Shown here piece after piece: positions 1 to 10,753 of a DNA stretch of 64,000 nucleotides. Position 1 is the first letter of the stretch. Each line of letters starts with the position of its first letter. The translations under genes and the position numbers were made by a program. The DNA comes from Hafnia alvei (GTDB taxonomy: Bacteria > Pseudomonadota > Gammaproteobacteria > Enterobacterales > Enterobacteriaceae). Under the pieces are notes generated by a model, which made no database searches, was not told where the DNA came from, and worked only from the letters and a program-made list of their open reading frames with translations. The stretch is from positions 1 to 64,000 of the forward strand of contig NZ_FMIQ01000049.1 of the NCBI RefSeq assembly GCF_900095695.1. The letters run 5' to 3'.

Positions 1-128
1 ACGCCAGCACGATGTATATGCAGGACTCGGTATTTTAGGCGGACGTAATAAACACCATACTTAAAGGACGTTCGCACAGTACAAAGGTAAAATTCATTGC
101 CTAAAAGCGGACACAACATCCACCACGT

Positions 129-1529
129 TTAAACCTTATTCTCCACTACCTTCCCACCCACGTACTTGCTCATCTTAATCACTATCGGCGACAGCAAAAT
201 CAACGCCACGAGGTTTGGCAATACCATCAGTCCGTTGAACATATCCGCCATATTCCACACCAGCTCGACTTTGAAGAACGAGGCAATAAAGATGAAGGCA
301 ATCACCACCAGTTGATAGGCACGTACCGCACGTTGGGAATTGAATAGATAACGAATATTCATTTCACCATAGTAGTACCAGCCAACAATCGTTGAGAAAG
401 CAAAGAAGAATAGCGAAACCGAAATAAACAGGCTGCCAAAATAGCCATAAACATAGGTATACGCCTGCTGAGTCACCGCAATGCCTTGCCCGGTGAATAC
501 ACCAAGGAAGTTGGTCTGGGTTTTACCACCCAGTTCCCACATGCTCATACCCGATGTGATAATCGCCAATGCGGTTAGTGTGACGATAACGCACACCACA
601 AACACGCCCATCATCGCGATATAACCCTGTTGTTCTGGGCGCTCAACCTTAGCCACCGCGTGAGCATGCGGCGTTGAGCCCATGCCTGCTTCGTTGGAAA
701 ACAGACCGCGAGCGATACCAAAACGCATTGCCTGCTGAATCGCAATCCCTGCACCACCGCCCAACACCGCCGTTGGATTAAATGCCGCCACAAAAATCGA
801 TTTAAACGCCGGTAAAATATAGTGGGCGTTGTGCACCAAAATAACCAAGGTTCCCAACAGATAAAACACCGCTTTAATCGGCACTACTTTCTCGGTGAAT
901 GAGGCGATGCTGCTGATCCCGCCCATAATCACCACGCCGGTGATCACCGCCAATACAATACCAATCACCCAGCCCGGCACGCCCAGAGAGCTATTAAACG
1001 CCGCCGCAATAGAGTTGGACTGCACCATATTGCCGATAAAGCCCAGCGCAATAATCACCAACACGGAGAAAATACAGGCCAGCCATTTGCAGTTCAGCCC
1101 CTTCTCAATGTAATACGCAGGGCCGCCGACCACTTGGCCGTTTTTATCTTTTGATCTGAATTTCTGCGCCAACATCGCTTCTGCGTAAATCGTCGCCATT
1201 CCCAGAAACGAGGAAATCCACATCCAGAAAATTGCACCGGGGCCACCCGCCACAATTGCCGTTGCGGGGCCCGCCAGATTGCCGGTACCGACCTGACCAG
1301 CAATCGCCGTTGCAACCGCCTGAAATGAACTCATGCCCTGCTTATCAGCCTTCGCGCCCGACAGAGAAATACCGCCGAACAGCGCTTTAAAACCAGATCC
1401 AAAATGACGGATCTGAATGAAACCCAAACGCAGCGTGTAGTAAATACCTGTACCACACAGGAGGAAAATCAGCAGTTCATCCCAAAGCAGACTGTTAACC
1501 TGATTAACTAACTGAGCAATGAATTCCAT
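129..1529 (-). CDS. Alanine/glycine:cation symporter (AgcS family)
   Basis: A 466-residue polytopic inner-membrane protein of the sodium:alanine symporter (AgcS/AlsT) family, which takes up alanine or glycine with Na+. Many hydrophobic segments run from about residue 15 to the end. Family stretches are visible, such as GQVGTGNLAGPATAI near residue 78 and the FSNEAGMGSTPHAHA segment near residue 275. Length is normal and the ATG at 1529 is the only sensible start. It has its own promoter region and is separated from budB by a terminator, so it is probably a single-gene unit. The substrate (alanine or glycine) cannot be told from sequence. E. coli YaaJ is the nearest homologue I recall. Confidence 0.9.
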   Translation of the reverse strand: MEFIAQLVNQVNSLLWDELLIFLLCGTGIYYTLRLGFIQIRHFGSGFKALFGGISLSGAKADKQGMSSFQAVATAIAGQVGTGNLAGPATAIVAGGPGAIFWMWISSFLGMATIYAEAMLAQKFRSKDKNGQVVGGPAYYIEKGLNCKWLACIFSVLVIIALGFIGNMVQSNSIAAAFNSSLGVPGWVIGIVLAVITGVVIMGGISSIASFTEKVVPIKAVFYLLGTLVILVHNAHYILPAFKSIFVAAFNPTAVLGGGAGIAIQQAMRFGIARGLFSNEAGMGSTPHAHAVAKVERPEQQGYIAMMGVFVVCVIVTLTALAIITSGMSMWELGGKTQTNFLGVFTGQGIAVTQQAYTYVYGYFGSLFISVSLFFFAFSTIVGWYYYGEMNIRYLFNSQRAVRAYQLVVIAFIFIASFFKVELVWNMADMFNGLMVLPNLVALILLSPIVIKMSKYVGGKVVENKV

Positions 1530-2056
1530 AATGCCTTACCTGTTTTTATGCCAGTGCGTGTGTGGTCACACGTCATGGTTGTTGTTTTAAGCCAATAGTT
1601 CACCCGTAGCCTGTAAAAGCACCAAGGTGGGTTGCCATAATGAAAAATGCAGATGTATCAACAAATAAGGCCAGATAGGCCCCGCTGATCTCGTCTTAAA
1701 AGGGGGAACATTTCACGGTGAGAACTCTATCACACTTTTGTCGCCAGACTTGTCCAGAAACCGACCATCAGTAACATGAGTAAAAATGATGATTAGCGTA
1801 AGTAATAGGATATAATAACAATATAATTATTTAATATTTATCACTTTTTACATTATCACCCAGCCAAGCTTTAATTGTGGTTATTGGGTTTTGTCATTAG
1901 AAAATCTCACCCAAAATTAATGAAAAAAAGTAAGGCTTAAAGATATTCCTGAACGCGAAAAATAAAAAAAGCCTCATCAAGCAAACGATGAGGCCGAAAC
2001 CGAAGAGATGTTATGTCAGACAACCTTCGGGGTAGGTGAAATCACAATAAAGAATT
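1530..2056. other. Intergenic region between symporter gene and budB
   Basis: This 527-nt gap holds the leader and promoter region of the symporter gene on the minus strand and the budB terminator at its right end. A hairpin with arms CGTGTG and CACACG and loop TGGT lies at 1557-1572, just upstream of the symporter start. The middle (about 1780-1960) is AT-rich. I looked for a glycine riboswitch, because such symporters often carry one, and did not find the conserved core. Confidence 0.5.
1964..1994 (-). terminator. Intrinsic terminator of budA-budB
   Basis: Perfect 8-bp stem (arms GCCTCATC and GATGAGGC, 8-nt loop), followed on the minus strand by seven T residues (1970-1964). It ends the acetoin operon 60 nt downstream of the budB stop. 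Confidence 0.9.
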
Positions 2057-3733
2057 TTAAAACAGCTCGCTCATGTTCAGTTGGCTCATCAACAGCGCGT
2101 TATCGCTGTAATCAACCGGCACGGCAACCACCGCAGGGCCCTGTACGTCCATCGCTGCACGCAATGTGCTTTCCAATGTTTCTGAAGACGTAACGGCAAA
2201 TCCCTTGGCACCAAACGCTTCCGCGTAGGCTTTAAAGTCGATTGGGCCAAATTTCACCCCCGACGTGCGGTGGTATTTTTTGTCTTCTTGGATCGCAACC
2301 ATATTGTATTCTTCATCTACCCATATGATATGCAACAGGTTCACACCTAATCGTACCGCCGTTTCCAACTCCATGCTGGACTGCATAAAACCGCCATCGC
2401 CGGAAACCGAGACCACTTTACGGCTCGGGTCGACCAACGCGGCACCAATCGCCCACGGTAACGCAACCCCCATCGTCTGCTGCCCGTTTGAAATCAGAAC
2501 CTGACGCGCACGGAAGCTGTATAGATAGCGGGCGATCCAAATATGGAAGCTCCCCATATCGACGCACAGCGTCACATCGCTATTCACAATGTCCTGCATC
2601 GCTCTCACCAAGCGCAGTGGATGAATGGCAAACTGGGTTAAGCTTCTTCCTTTCTGTGCTAAAAGATCGCGCTGCTGACGGCGCTCTTCCAAAATAGCCA
2701 CCGCGTCGCTGCTTAAATCAAGCGCGGCGTGAATATGTTCAGACAGCAAATCTAGCGTCTCTGCGATATCCCCCACCAGCTCGATATCCGGCTGATAATC
2801 GCTATCGGTTTCGGCAGGCATAATGTCGATATGAACCAAGTCGGCATCATCGTTGTTCCACTGCGCTGGCTCGTATTCGATCGGGCTGTAACCAATTGTT
2901 ATCACCAAATCAGCGTTACGCAGTAAGCGGTCGCCCGCCTGATTATTAAACAGCCCTACGCGCCCAGCAAAACGATGGAAATGAGCCTGATCGATAACCC
3001 CAGCCGCTTGATAGGTGCTGGTTACCGGCAGCCCGCTTTTATGCAATAGGCGACGAATAGCATCAGCGTTGCGCGGCTGGCTTGCCATCAGGCCAAGTAA
3101 AATCACCGGGTTTTTCGCTTTTTCCAGCCGGCGAGCCACCTGTACGATACTTTCAAAAGGAGCCGCGCCCAGAGTAGGATGCTGTGTTGTTAACACCCTG
3201 CTGTTGACCGGCTCATTGAGAATATCCATCGGCAAGCTGATAAAACTGGCTCCGGGACGGCCAAACTCGGCGGCACGAAAGCCGTTAGCCATCACTTCAG
3301 ATAATGCCGACGCCGAAGTCACCTCAGCGGAATATTTGGTTACCGGACGGAACATCGTCACGGTATCCATCGTCTGATGCACCTGTTTGAGATGATCGGC
3401 GCGCTTCACCGCCCCGCCCAGCGCAACCAAAGGATCGCCTTCTGAGGTCGCCGTCGCTACGCCGGTGATTAAATTGGAGCAGCCTGGCCCGGATGTCACT
3501 AGGGCCACACCGGCTTTGCCGGTTAAGCGCCCAACCGCTCCCGCCATAAATGCCGCATTGGCTTCATGACGAACGGCAATCGTCTCAATGCTGGAATCAA
3601 CCAACGAGTTAAACACCCTATCAATTTTCGCTCCGGGGATACCAAATACGTGTTTAACCCCCTGAGCTTCTAACTGAGCGACGATCAGATCCGCCCCGCA
3701 CTGCCATGCTTTATTGCTATCAGACTTTTTCAT
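2057..3733 (-). CDS. budB: Catabolic acetolactate synthase
   Basis: A 558-residue thiamine-diphosphate enzyme that condenses two pyruvates to 2-acetolactate, the first step of acetoin/2,3-butanediol fermentation. The N-terminal PYR domain carries the catalytic glutamate in RHEANAAF (about residue 60). The C-terminal PP domain has the TPP/Mg motif [15 protein letters not shown]. The length matches Klebsiella BudB (559). It has no separate FAD-type regulatory subunit partner, as expected of the catabolic enzyme rather than IlvB/IlvI. It lies 29 nt downstream of budA in one operon. A terminator follows it, so no budC (butanediol dehydrogenase) is co-transcribed here. Confidence 0.95.
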   Translation of the reverse strand: MKKSDSNKAWQCGADLIVAQLEAQGVKHVFGIPGAKIDRVFNSLVDSSIETIAVRHEANAAFMAGAVGRLTGKAGVALVTSGPGCSNLITGVATATSEGDPLVALGGAVKRADHLKQVHQTMDTVTMFRPVTKYSAEVTSASALSEVMANGFRAAEFGRPGASFISLPMDILNEPVNSRVLTTQHPTLGAAPFESIVQVARRLEKAKNPVILLGLMASQPRNADAIRRLLHKSGLPVTSTYQAAGVIDQAHFHRFAGRVGLFNNQAGDRLLRNADLVITIGYSPIEYEPAQWNNDDADLVHIDIMPAETDSDYQPDIELVGDIAETLDLLSEHIHAALDLSSDAVAILEERRQQRDLLAQKGRSLTQFAIHPLRLVRAMQDIVNSDVTLCVDMGSFHIWIARYLYSFRARQVLISNGQQTMGVALPWAIGAALVDPSRKVVSVSGDGGFMQSSMELETAVRLGVNLLHIIWVDEEYNMVAIQEDKKYHRTSGVKFGPIDFKAYAEAFGAKGFAVTSSETLESTLRAAMDVQGPAVVAVPVDYSDNALLMSQLNMSELF

Positions 3734-3762
3734 GGAACCACACTCCTCGCAGCCAAAAAGGC

Positions 3763-4545
3763 TTAACTTTCAACGGAACGAATCGCCGTATCTAAATTTG
3801 CAGGGCACAAATCGGCCTGCATAAAATCATCATCATGAGGGAAATCGATCAGCAATTTATCGATAGAACCAAAGGTCAAAACGCCGCTTTCCACCTGATA
3901 ATCAAGAATATGTCCACCGCAGTCGCGTTCAGCGGTGATGAAGTGTTCGTGATACCCCGCAACGTTGATACCTTGCATGTAGTTAGGTGTCAGAAAACCA
4001 ATCAATACCCCTTCGCGATGTTCTATGTGGTATGTCGGCTGAGCCTCAATGGCTTCCTGCATCGGTTTATAGGGGCGGTGCTGTTCCGGCACGGTACGGG
4101 TTTCTACGTTACGGAATACCCCGTCAATACGTAGCGCACAGAAGGCGTTTTGGCTGGTGAGCATTTTGTCGATAACCTGATGGATCTCATCGCGGCTATG
4201 CAAACGATTGATGCGGTATTCTTCAGTCGGTTGAAAAAAGGTCATCACCGCAAAAGGCGTTTTCTGTTCTGGCTTAGCGCGACGAGCGCTGCCGTCACCA
4301 CGTAGCTGGAAAATATTGCGGTTAAACGCGATCATTTCGCCATCAAGATGGTTAAAAGTGCCTAAGCCAAAGTCGCCATGCTGGAGCAAATCGGCCATCG
4401 TCGTCTCCCCTTCGTAAACCCCGCTTAATAGCGCACTCATTAGAGAAGTTTGATAAATGACGCGTTCTGGATGTGCACGTTGCAGCTGCATAGCCGTTTT
4501 TGCGATGTCTGCCACGCATGTGCAGTCAGAAGGATGTGATTTCAT
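3763..4545 (-). CDS. budA: Alpha-acetolactate decarboxylase
   Basis: A 260-residue enzyme that decarboxylates 2-acetolactate to acetoin. It is close to Klebsiella BudA over its whole length, including [19 protein letters not shown] near residue 32, [14 protein letters not shown], and the metal-binding histidines in GYHEHFI. The C-terminus AIRSVES is identical to the Klebsiella protein as I remember it. The ATG at 4545 gives the usual family length, although the upstream ribosome binding site is weak. It is the first gene of budA-budB and divergent from budR across 104 nt, the normal arrangement for LysR-controlled acetoin operons. Confidence 0.95.
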   Translation of the reverse strand: MKSHPSDCTCVADIAKTAMQLQRAHPERVIYQTSLMSALLSGVYEGETTMADLLQHGDFGLGTFNHLDGEMIAFNRNIFQLRGDGSARRAKPEQKTPFAVMTFFQPTEEYRINRLHSRDEIHQVIDKMLTSQNAFCALRIDGVFRNVETRTVPEQHRPYKPMQEAIEAQPTYHIEHREGVLIGFLTPNYMQGINVAGYHEHFITAERDCGGHILDYQVESGVLTFGSIDKLLIDFPHDDDFMQADLCPANLDTAIRSVES

Positions 4546-4649
4546 GAGGTGATCCAGTTATTCAATTATTAGCGTTATTAACTAAAGGTTGACTCCTTTC
4601 AGCAATGAGTTCCAATATGATGTTGTGTTCACTTTGAGACGTTTTTGAT

Positions 4650-5522
4650 ATGGAACTACGCCATTTACGCTATTTCGTCGCGGTGGCTCAAACAGGTCAC
4701 TTTACGCGTGCAGCAGAACAGTTAGGGATCTCGCAGCCCCCTCTCAGCCAGCAAATTCAAAGACTTGAACATGAGGTTGGCGCCCCACTGATTAAGCGTT
4801 TAACGCGCGGAATTGAGCTAACCGAAACGGGTAAAACGCTCTACAAAGATGCCTGTGAAATCATCAAACTCACCGATGCAGCGCTTGAGCGAGCACGCAA
4901 CGTCGCCCGAGGCATTAGTGGAACTGTCAACATCGGTTTCGCCTGCTCTACGGCGTTCAACCCTGCGGTTTTTTCTCTGTTACACAGCTTTAGAGAAAAC
5001 TACCCGATGATGCATCTTCAGCCGCAGGAGAAAGAGATGTCCGGCTTGATGAATGCGTTAGAAGAGGGAAATATTGATTTCGCGTTTATTCGCCTGCCGT
5101 GCGAGCGCAGTAAAGACTTTATGTGTCGGGTCATCGACACCGAAGAGATGATGGTGGCACTCCCTCGCCAACACCCGCTTAGCCATAACGGCTCAGTTTC
5201 CCTGATCGATCTCAAAGATGAATCTCTAATCACTTTTCCACGCGAGGTGGCGCCCAGCCTTTACGACCAAACGATCCATGCCTGTGAAATCGCCGGATTT
5301 TCGCCCAATTTAGGCCAGCAATCGCCTCAGTTGACCTCGGCGATCAGCATGGTAGGCGGAGGTTTTGGCATGGCCATCGTGCCTGACTCATTAAGCAAGA
5401 TTGACGAGAAAAACGTGGTGTGTTTGAAACTGAAAGACACACAGCTGACCAGTGATATTGCCATTGCGTGGCGCCGCGGCGACAGCAGCCATATTATTTT
5501 GCACTTACTCAATTTGCTGTAA
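4650..5522 (+). CDS. budR: LysR-type regulator of the acetoin operon
   Basis: A 290-residue LysR-family regulator with an N-terminal winged helix-turn-helix (MELRHLRYFVAVAQTGHFT, residues 1-19, then a recognition helix about residues 20-60) and a C-terminal effector-binding domain. It is transcribed divergently from budA across a 104-nt intergenic region, which by analogy with Klebsiella BudR and Bacillus AlsR should hold its operator; those proteins respond to acetate. The effector is not visible from sequence. A bidirectional terminator separates it from the convergent gcvP. Confidence 0.88.
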   Translation: MELRHLRYFVAVAQTGHFTRAAEQLGISQPPLSQQIQRLEHEVGAPLIKRLTRGIELTETGKTLYKDACEIIKLTDAALERARNVARGISGTVNIGFACSTAFNPAVFSLLHSFRENYPMMHLQPQEKEMSGLMNALEEGNIDFAFIRLPCERSKDFMCRVIDTEEMMVALPRQHPLSHNGSVSLIDLKDESLITFPREVAPSLYDQTIHACEIAGFSPNLGQQSPQLTSAISMVGGGFGMAIVPDSLSKIDEKNVVCLKLKDTQLTSDIAIAWRRGDSSHIILHLLNLL

Positions 5523-5548
5523 CGTTCACTTCCATCATAAACATCCAT

Positions 5549-5595
5549 AAAAAAACCGCCCTGAAGCAACTTTAAGCATCAGGGCGGTTTTTATT
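5549..5595. terminator. Bidirectional terminator between budR and gcvP
   Basis: Perfect 10-bp stem ACCGCCCTGA (5555-5564) with TCAGGGCGGT (5579-5588). An A-run lies on the left and a T-run on the right, so it works for budR on the plus strand and for gcvP on the minus strand. Confidence 0.92.
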
Positions 5596-5609
5596 GAACA
5601 GTCTAAGCG

Positions 5610-8492
5610 CTATTCGTATTCAGAGATCGGCACACAAGAACAGAATAAATTACGGTCGCCGTAAACATCATCCAGACGTTTTACGGTTGGCCAGTATTTA
5701 TTCTCACGCGTTGATTCCGTTGGGAATACGGCCAGTTCGCGAGAATATGCGTGCTCCCAGTGATTAACCAGTTCAGCCTGAATGTGTGGCGCATTCACCA
5801 GCGGGTTATCCGCCAACGTCCATTCGCCGCTGCTCACGCGTTCAATTTCAGCACGGATCGCCAGCATCGCATCGATAAAGCGATCCAACTCAGCTTTGCT
5901 TTCAGATTCCGTTGGCTCAACCATCAACGTGCCCGCAACCGGGAACGACATAGTTGGCGCATGGAAGCCAAAGTCGATCAAACGTTTAGCAATATCCATT
6001 TCACTAATGCCGGTTTGCTCTTTCAGCGGACGAATATCCAAAATACATTCATGCGCTACGCGACCATCACGGCCTGCGTACAGAATCGGATACGCCGCTT
6101 TCAAGCGTGTTGCGATGTAGTTGGCATTCAGGATCGCGGTCTGGCTGGCTTTCTTCAGCCCTTCAGCCCCCATCATACGGATGTACATCCAGCTAATTGG
6201 CAGAATGGAAGCACTACCAAACGGTGCCGCAGAAACCGCGCCTTTCTGGGTGGTTAAACCATCAATTTGCACCACGGTATGCCCCGGTACAAACGGAGCC
6301 AAATGCGATTTCACACCGATTGGGCCCATACCCGGTCCGCCGCCGCCGTGCGGGATACAGAACGTTTTATGTAAGTTCAGGTGAGATACATCGGCGCCAA
6401 TATAGCCCGGCGTAGTAATCCCAACCTGCGCATTCATGTTCGCACCGTCGAGGTAAACCTGACCGCCGAACTGGTGCACGATCTGGCACACTTCGCGGAT
6501 TGTTTCTTCATACACGCCGTGCGTTGACGGGTAGGTCACCATGATGCAGGAAAGTTCATCGCCCGCCTGCTCAGCTTTAGCGCGCAGATCGTGCAGATCG
6601 ATATTACCGGAGTCATCACAGGCCACCACTACCACGCTCATACCTGCCATCTGCGCCGAAGCAGGGTTAGTACCATGCGCAGAGCTTGGAATTAAGCAAA
6701 TATGGCGCGCAGCGTCGTTGCGGCTTTCGTGGTAGCGACGAATGGCCAGCAAACCCGCGTATTCACCTTGCGCACCAGAGTTTGGCTGCATACAAACGGC
6801 GTCATAACCGGTTAGCTGAACCAGCCATTGCGACAGCTGGGATATCATCATCTGATAGCCCATCGCCTGCTCTGGTGGGCAGAACGGATGTAATTCAGCA
6901 AATTCAGGCCACGTGATTGGGATCATTTCCGCAGCAGCATTCAGCTTCATGGTGCAAGATCCCAGTGGGATCATAGCCTGATTCAGCGCCAAATCTTTGC
7001 GCTCCAAGCGATGCATATAGCGCATCATCTCGGTTTCGCTGTGATAGCGGTTAAACACGGGATGCGTCAGAATCGGGTCGGTACGCAGCATGTGGGCAGG
7101 AATGCTGCCAGCGCTGTCTTCAGCAACCAGAGCATCCAGCGTATCGATATCCAATCCGTGGTTATCACCCAGCAGAATGGCAAACAGCGCTTCAACGTCT
7201 TCGCGGCTGGTCGCTTCATCCAGAGAAATCCCCACTGCGCCCGGAATATCGCTGCGCAGGTTAAAACCAAAGCCCAGCGCACGCGCCAATACTTCGGCCT
7301 TGTCTTTCACGGCTACCGTGAGGGTATCAAACCAGCTGTGGTTGCGAACGGTGACATCTTTTTGCTTCAGGCCCGCTGCCAAGATATCCGTCAAACGATG
7401 AATGCGATCGGCAATGCGTTTCAGGCCAACGGGGCCATGATAGACCGCATACAGGCTGGCAATATTCGCCAGCAAGACTTGAGAAGTACAGATATTGGAG
7501 TTCGCTTTCTCGCGGCGGATATGTTGCTCACGCGTTTGCATCGCCATGCGCAGTGCGGTATTCCCTGCGGCATCGCGAGAAACCCCAATAATACGCCCTG
7601 GCATGGAGCGCTTAAACTCATCACGGCAGCCAAAGAATGCCGCATGCGGACCACCGTAGCCCATCGGTACGCCAAAACGTTGCGCAGAACCAAACACAAC
7701 GTCAGCACCCAATTTGCCCGGCGCGGCCAGCAGCACCAGAGCCATAGGATCGGCGGCAATACAGGTAATCACCTTGCGGCTTTTCAACTCATTCATCAGA
7801 TCGGTGTAGTCGTGCAGCTCGCCGTAGGTCCCCACCTGTTGCAGCAATACGCCAAACACATCCTGATGATCGAGCACTTTATCTGCATCATCAACGATCA
7901 CATCAAAGCCAAAGGTTTCAGCTCGGGTACGCACCACGTCTAGCGTTTGCGGATGAACATCGGCAGCCACAAAGAAACGATTCGCATCTTTCAGCTTGCT
8001 AGCACGCTTCGCCAACGCCATGGCTTCCGCTGCGGCGGTGGCTTCATCCAGTAAGGACGCCGAAGCTAATTCAAGACCGGTGAGATCCTGCGTCAGTTGC
8101 TGGAAGTTCAGCAACGCCTCAAGGCGACCTTGAGAAACTTCCGGCTGATACGGCGTATAAGCGGTATACCAGCCTGGGTTTTCCAGCATATTGCGCTGAA
8201 TAACCGGTGGCATCAGTACGCCGTGGTACCCCATACCAATGAAAGATTTGTAGCGCTGATTCTGACCCGCAATTGCTTTCAGCTCAGCCAACGCCTGATG
8301 TTCCGTTACGGCATCACCGACCGCAGGCGGAGTAGGTAACTGAATATCGGAAGGAACGATCTGCTCGATCAGTTCATGCAAAGAGCGTGCGCCAACGGTT
8401 TCCAGCATTTGCTGTTGCTGCTGGGCAGACGGACCGATATGGCGAGCGATAAAGGATTCGCTGTTTTCGAGCTGGCTGAGAGTCTGGGTCAT
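5610..8492 (-). CDS. gcvP: Glycine dehydrogenase (decarboxylating), P-protein
   Basis: A 960-residue PLP enzyme that decarboxylates glycine and passes the aminomethyl group to lipoyl-GcvH. The PLP lysine is in [19 protein letters not shown] (Lys709). Two homologous halves are present, as in single-chain bacterial P-proteins. The open frame extends 24 codons further upstream, but the ATG at 8492 ([14 protein letters not shown]) matches E. coli and is preceded by AGGA. It is the last gene of gcvT-gcvH-gcvP, separated from gcvH by 154 nt containing a strong hairpin. Confidence 0.97.
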   Translation of the reverse strand: MTQTLSQLENSESFIARHIGPSAQQQQQMLETVGARSLHELIEQIVPSDIQLPTPPAVGDAVTEHQALAELKAIAGQNQRYKSFIGMGYHGVLMPPVIQRNMLENPGWYTAYTPYQPEVSQGRLEALLNFQQLTQDLTGLELASASLLDEATAAAEAMALAKRASKLKDANRFFVAADVHPQTLDVVRTRAETFGFDVIVDDADKVLDHQDVFGVLLQQVGTYGELHDYTDLMNELKSRKVITCIAADPMALVLLAAPGKLGADVVFGSAQRFGVPMGYGGPHAAFFGCRDEFKRSMPGRIIGVSRDAAGNTALRMAMQTREQHIRREKANSNICTSQVLLANIASLYAVYHGPVGLKRIADRIHRLTDILAAGLKQKDVTVRNHSWFDTLTVAVKDKAEVLARALGFGFNLRSDIPGAVGISLDEATSREDVEALFAILLGDNHGLDIDTLDALVAEDSAGSIPAHMLRTDPILTHPVFNRYHSETEMMRYMHRLERKDLALNQAMIPLGSCTMKLNAAAEMIPITWPEFAELHPFCPPEQAMGYQMMISQLSQWLVQLTGYDAVCMQPNSGAQGEYAGLLAIRRYHESRNDAARHICLIPSSAHGTNPASAQMAGMSVVVVACDDSGNIDLHDLRAKAEQAGDELSCIMVTYPSTHGVYEETIREVCQIVHQFGGQVYLDGANMNAQVGITTPGYIGADVSHLNLHKTFCIPHGGGGPGMGPIGVKSHLAPFVPGHTVVQIDGLTTQKGAVSAAPFGSASILPISWMYIRMMGAEGLKKASQTAILNANYIATRLKAAYPILYAGRDGRVAHECILDIRPLKEQTGISEMDIAKRLIDFGFHAPTMSFPVAGTLMVEPTESESKAELDRFIDAMLAIRAEIERVSSGEWTLADNPLVNAPHIQAELVNHWEHAYSRELAVFPTESTRENKYWPTVKRLDDVYGDRNLFCSCVPISEYE

Positions 8493-8564
8493 GAGTGACT
8501 GATTCCTAAATGTACATACAGAAGAAATGCTGATTTGACACAAATAAATGCGGCACGAACTCAC

Positions 8565-8593
8565 TTTCTCCCCGCTAAGAACACGGGGAGAAA
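8565..8593 (-). other. Strong hairpin in the gcvH-gcvP intergenic region
   Basis: Perfect 10-bp inverted repeat TTTCTCCCCG / CGGGGAGAAA with a 9-nt loop, 72 nt upstream of the gcvP start codon. No T-run follows, so it is not a standard terminator. It may stabilise or process the mRNA and set GcvH-to-GcvP stoichiometry. That role is inference. Confidence 0.6.
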
Positions 8594-8646
8594 GTATGAA
8601 GCACGATCAAGCGCGGTTACGCCCAACACCGTTCACAACGCAGGCT

Positions 8647-9033
8647 TTAATCTTCGATAGAAGATTCGTAGGCTGCGGCATCCAGCAACCCAGCAATTTG
8701 CGCTTCGTCTGATGCTTTGATGCGGAACAGCCAGCCTTCGGAGTACGGAGCGCTGTTGACCAGCTCTGGCGCACCTTCTAGTTCATCGTTGATGGCAACG
8801 ATTTCGCCGCTGATTGGGGCATAGATATCGGAAGCCGCTTTCACAGACTCGGCAACAGCGCAGTCATCGCCCGCATCGAAAGATGTGCCGACCTCTGGCA
8901 GATCGATAAAGACCATATCGCCCAGCAGTTCCTGTGCATGCTCGGTGATACCAACGCTATACACCCCTTCGCCTTCTGCGCGAACCCATTCGTGAGATGC
9001 GGTATATTTCAATTCAGTAGGCACGTTGCTCAT
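8647..9033 (-). CDS. gcvH: Glycine cleavage system H-protein
   Basis: The 128-residue lipoyl carrier of the glycine cleavage complex. The lipoylated lysine is Lys65 in AESVKAASD, and the family stretch [15 protein letters not shown] precedes it. Two in-frame ATGs exist. AGAGG directly abuts the upstream one (9039) but lies 6 nt from the one at 9033, which also gives the E. coli N-terminus MSNVP, so 9033 is chosen. It lies 91 nt downstream of gcvT and 154 nt upstream of gcvP. Confidence 0.97.
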   Translation of the reverse strand: MSNVPTELKYTASHEWVRAEGEGVYSVGITEHAQELLGDMVFIDLPEVGTSFDAGDDCAVAESVKAASDIYAPISGEIVAINDELEGAPELVNSAPYSEGWLFRIKASDEAQIAGLLDAAAYESSIED

Positions 9034-9124
9034 CGACATCCTCTCTTAAATGTTTGTTAAATTTTACTTTATAAGTCTGATTCAATTGGCGTAGCCAATT
9101 TGAGTGCGGTCAGCGCGTAGGAAC

Positions 9125-10222
9125 CTAATTAATCAGGCTTTTACCGTTGCGCACAAAACCGGGTTTAACGACACGTACTGGCATTTCACGGTTACGGATC
9201 TGCACGATAGCTTCTTCGCCAATGCTTGCAGGTACGCGAGCCAATGCAATACTGACACCTAAAGTTGGTGAGAAGGAACCACTGGTGATCACACCTTCTT
9301 GAAGATTTCCGTTGGCATCGGTAAAACGCACCGGCAGCTCATTGCGCAGCACGCCTTTTTCGGTCATCACCAAACCAACCAACTTTTCGGTACCGTTCTC
9401 ACGCTGCTGTTCTAACGCTTCACGGCCAATAAAATCACGATCTTCTGGCGTCCAAGCAATGGTCCAGCCCATATTGGCGGCTAACGGCGAAACGCCTTCG
9501 TCCATTTCCTGTCCATATAAATTCATGCCAGCTTCTAAACGCAGAGTGTCACGCGCGCCCAAACCACACGGCTTAACGCCCGCTTTCACCAGCTTCTGCC
9601 AGAACTCCGCCGCTTCGCCGATTGGCAAAGCAATTTCATAGCCGTTTTCGCCGGTGTAGCCCGTTGTCGCAATAAAGTAGTCGCCGGCCTGTACGCCGAA
9701 GAACGGTTTCATGCCGCTAATCGCTTGTTTTTGTGCATCAGTGAACAGCGTCGCAGCGCGTTCTTGTGCCTGCGGGCCTTGCACCGCAATCAACGCCAGA
9801 TCGTCGCGCACGGTGATTTCAACGTGATAAGGCTCGGCATGCTCGGTGATCCACGCCAAATCTTTTTCTCGCGTGGCGGAGTTAACCACCAAGCGGAAAT
9901 ATTCTTCATCAAGGAAATAAACGATCAGGTCATCGATAACGCCCGCGGAGGCGTTCAACATGCCGGTATAGAGCGCCTTGCCCGGTACCGTTAGCTTTGC
10001 CACATCGTTCGCGAGGAGGTAGCGCAGGAACTCACGCGTACGCGGCCCACGAAGATCGACGATAGTCATGTGTGAGACATCAAACATGCCCGCATCTTGA
10101 CGCACCGCGTGGTGCTCATCGAGCTGGGAACCGTAGTGCAGTGGCATCATCCAGCCGTGAAAATCAACCATACGCGCGCCACAGGCGACGTGTTGATCGA
10201 AGAGTGGAGTCTGTTTGGCCAT
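9125..10222 (-). CDS. gcvT: Aminomethyltransferase, glycine cleavage T-protein
   Basis: A 365-residue tetrahydrofolate-dependent aminomethyltransferase that releases ammonia from GcvH and forms 5,10-methylene-THF. It contains [18 protein letters not shown] near the N-terminus and the FDVSHM motif. The open frame runs 13 codons further upstream, but the ATG at 10222 (MAKQTP) has an AGAGG site and matches E. coli. It is the first gene of gcvTHP. The 531-nt upstream region contains a probable PurR box. Confidence 0.97.
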   Translation of the reverse strand: MAKQTPLFDQHVACGARMVDFHGWMMPLHYGSQLDEHHAVRQDAGMFDVSHMTIVDLRGPRTREFLRYLLANDVAKLTVPGKALYTGMLNASAGVIDDLIVYFLDEEYFRLVVNSATREKDLAWITEHAEPYHVEITVRDDLALIAVQGPQAQERAATLFTDAQKQAISGMKPFFGVQAGDYFIATTGYTGENGYEIALPIGEAAEFWQKLVKAGVKPCGLGARDTLRLEAGMNLYGQEMDEGVSPLAANMGWTIAWTPEDRDFIGREALEQQRENGTEKLVGLVMTEKGVLRNELPVRFTDANGNLQEGVITSGSFSPTLGVSIALARVPASIGEEAIVQIRNREMPVRVVKPGFVRNGKSLIN

Positions 10223-10366
10223 CTTAACCCTCTTTTCCTGAACGTTTGTCATCCGGTACAAGCCATTCGCTATAGAGTCCCGGGCGCGCTAATAAGATAC
10301 TTTTTGCCTAAAAATGTCTAAAAATGTTGATGTGAAGCCTAAAGCTAAACGCCAATAAACATCGCT

Positions 10367-10382
10367 ACGCAAACGATACCCT
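10367..10382 (-). promoter_or_regulatory. Candidate PurR box upstream of gcvT
   Basis: The 16-mer ACGCAAACGATACCCT keeps the left half of the PurR consensus (ACGCAAACG) and matches about 12 of 16 positions overall. It lies 145 nt upstream of the gcvT start. E. coli gcvTHP is known to be repressed by PurR. Confidence 0.4.
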
Positions 10383-10676
10383 ACCCCAGACGTTATCACC
10401 GATATCAGCGATTAACCATAAGTTAAAATAAGACCAGACTTTATCGATAGTGAAATTTAGAGAAGGGATAATGCAGAAGTTTCATCTACAAAACTGCGTC
10501 GAATGGCACATTATTAACATTTTCACCGCAACTGCATTGCAGTTATATAACGTATATCGCAATTTCATTAGGGAAAATAGCGGATGTTAAATTTCCATGC
10601 ATGAGAAAAACTAATTCAAAAAAGACGGCAACATTAGAATATTTCAAATCAGGTTGGAGGGATAACCAAAGGGAAC

Positions 10677-10717
10677 AAAAAAGGGGGAGCGGCTAACATA
10701 AATACATAGCTAGCCGC
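10677..10717 (-). terminator. Terminator of the pepP-ubiH-ubiI operon
   Basis: 7-bp stem GCGGCTA / TAGCCGC (10689-10695 with 10711-10717), followed on the minus strand by TCCCCC and six T residues. It lies 37 nt past the ubiI stop. Confidence 0.7.
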
Positions 10718-10753
10718 GAAGCACTATTTTTACAACGTCTGTATTTACGGGCT

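Larger units (their letters stand above)
10223..10753. other. gcvT upstream control region and ubiI 3' region
   Basis: This 531-nt gap holds the gcv promoter region and, at its right end, the ubiI terminator. It is AT-rich, as expected of an Lrp/GcvA-controlled promoter. A short palindrome (AACTGCA-T-TGCAGTT) lies at 10530-10544. I saw no glycine riboswitch and no ORF. Confidence 0.5.

Noticed and set aside
1530-1760. Glycine riboswitch upstream of the symporter gene
   Set aside because: The conserved glycine aptamer core is not found on either strand. The same holds upstream of gcvT.
7011-7943. 310-codon plus-strand frame
   Set aside because: It is antisense to gcvP, whose protein is unmistakable. 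The translation has no recognisable domain and reflects codon bias on the complementary strand.
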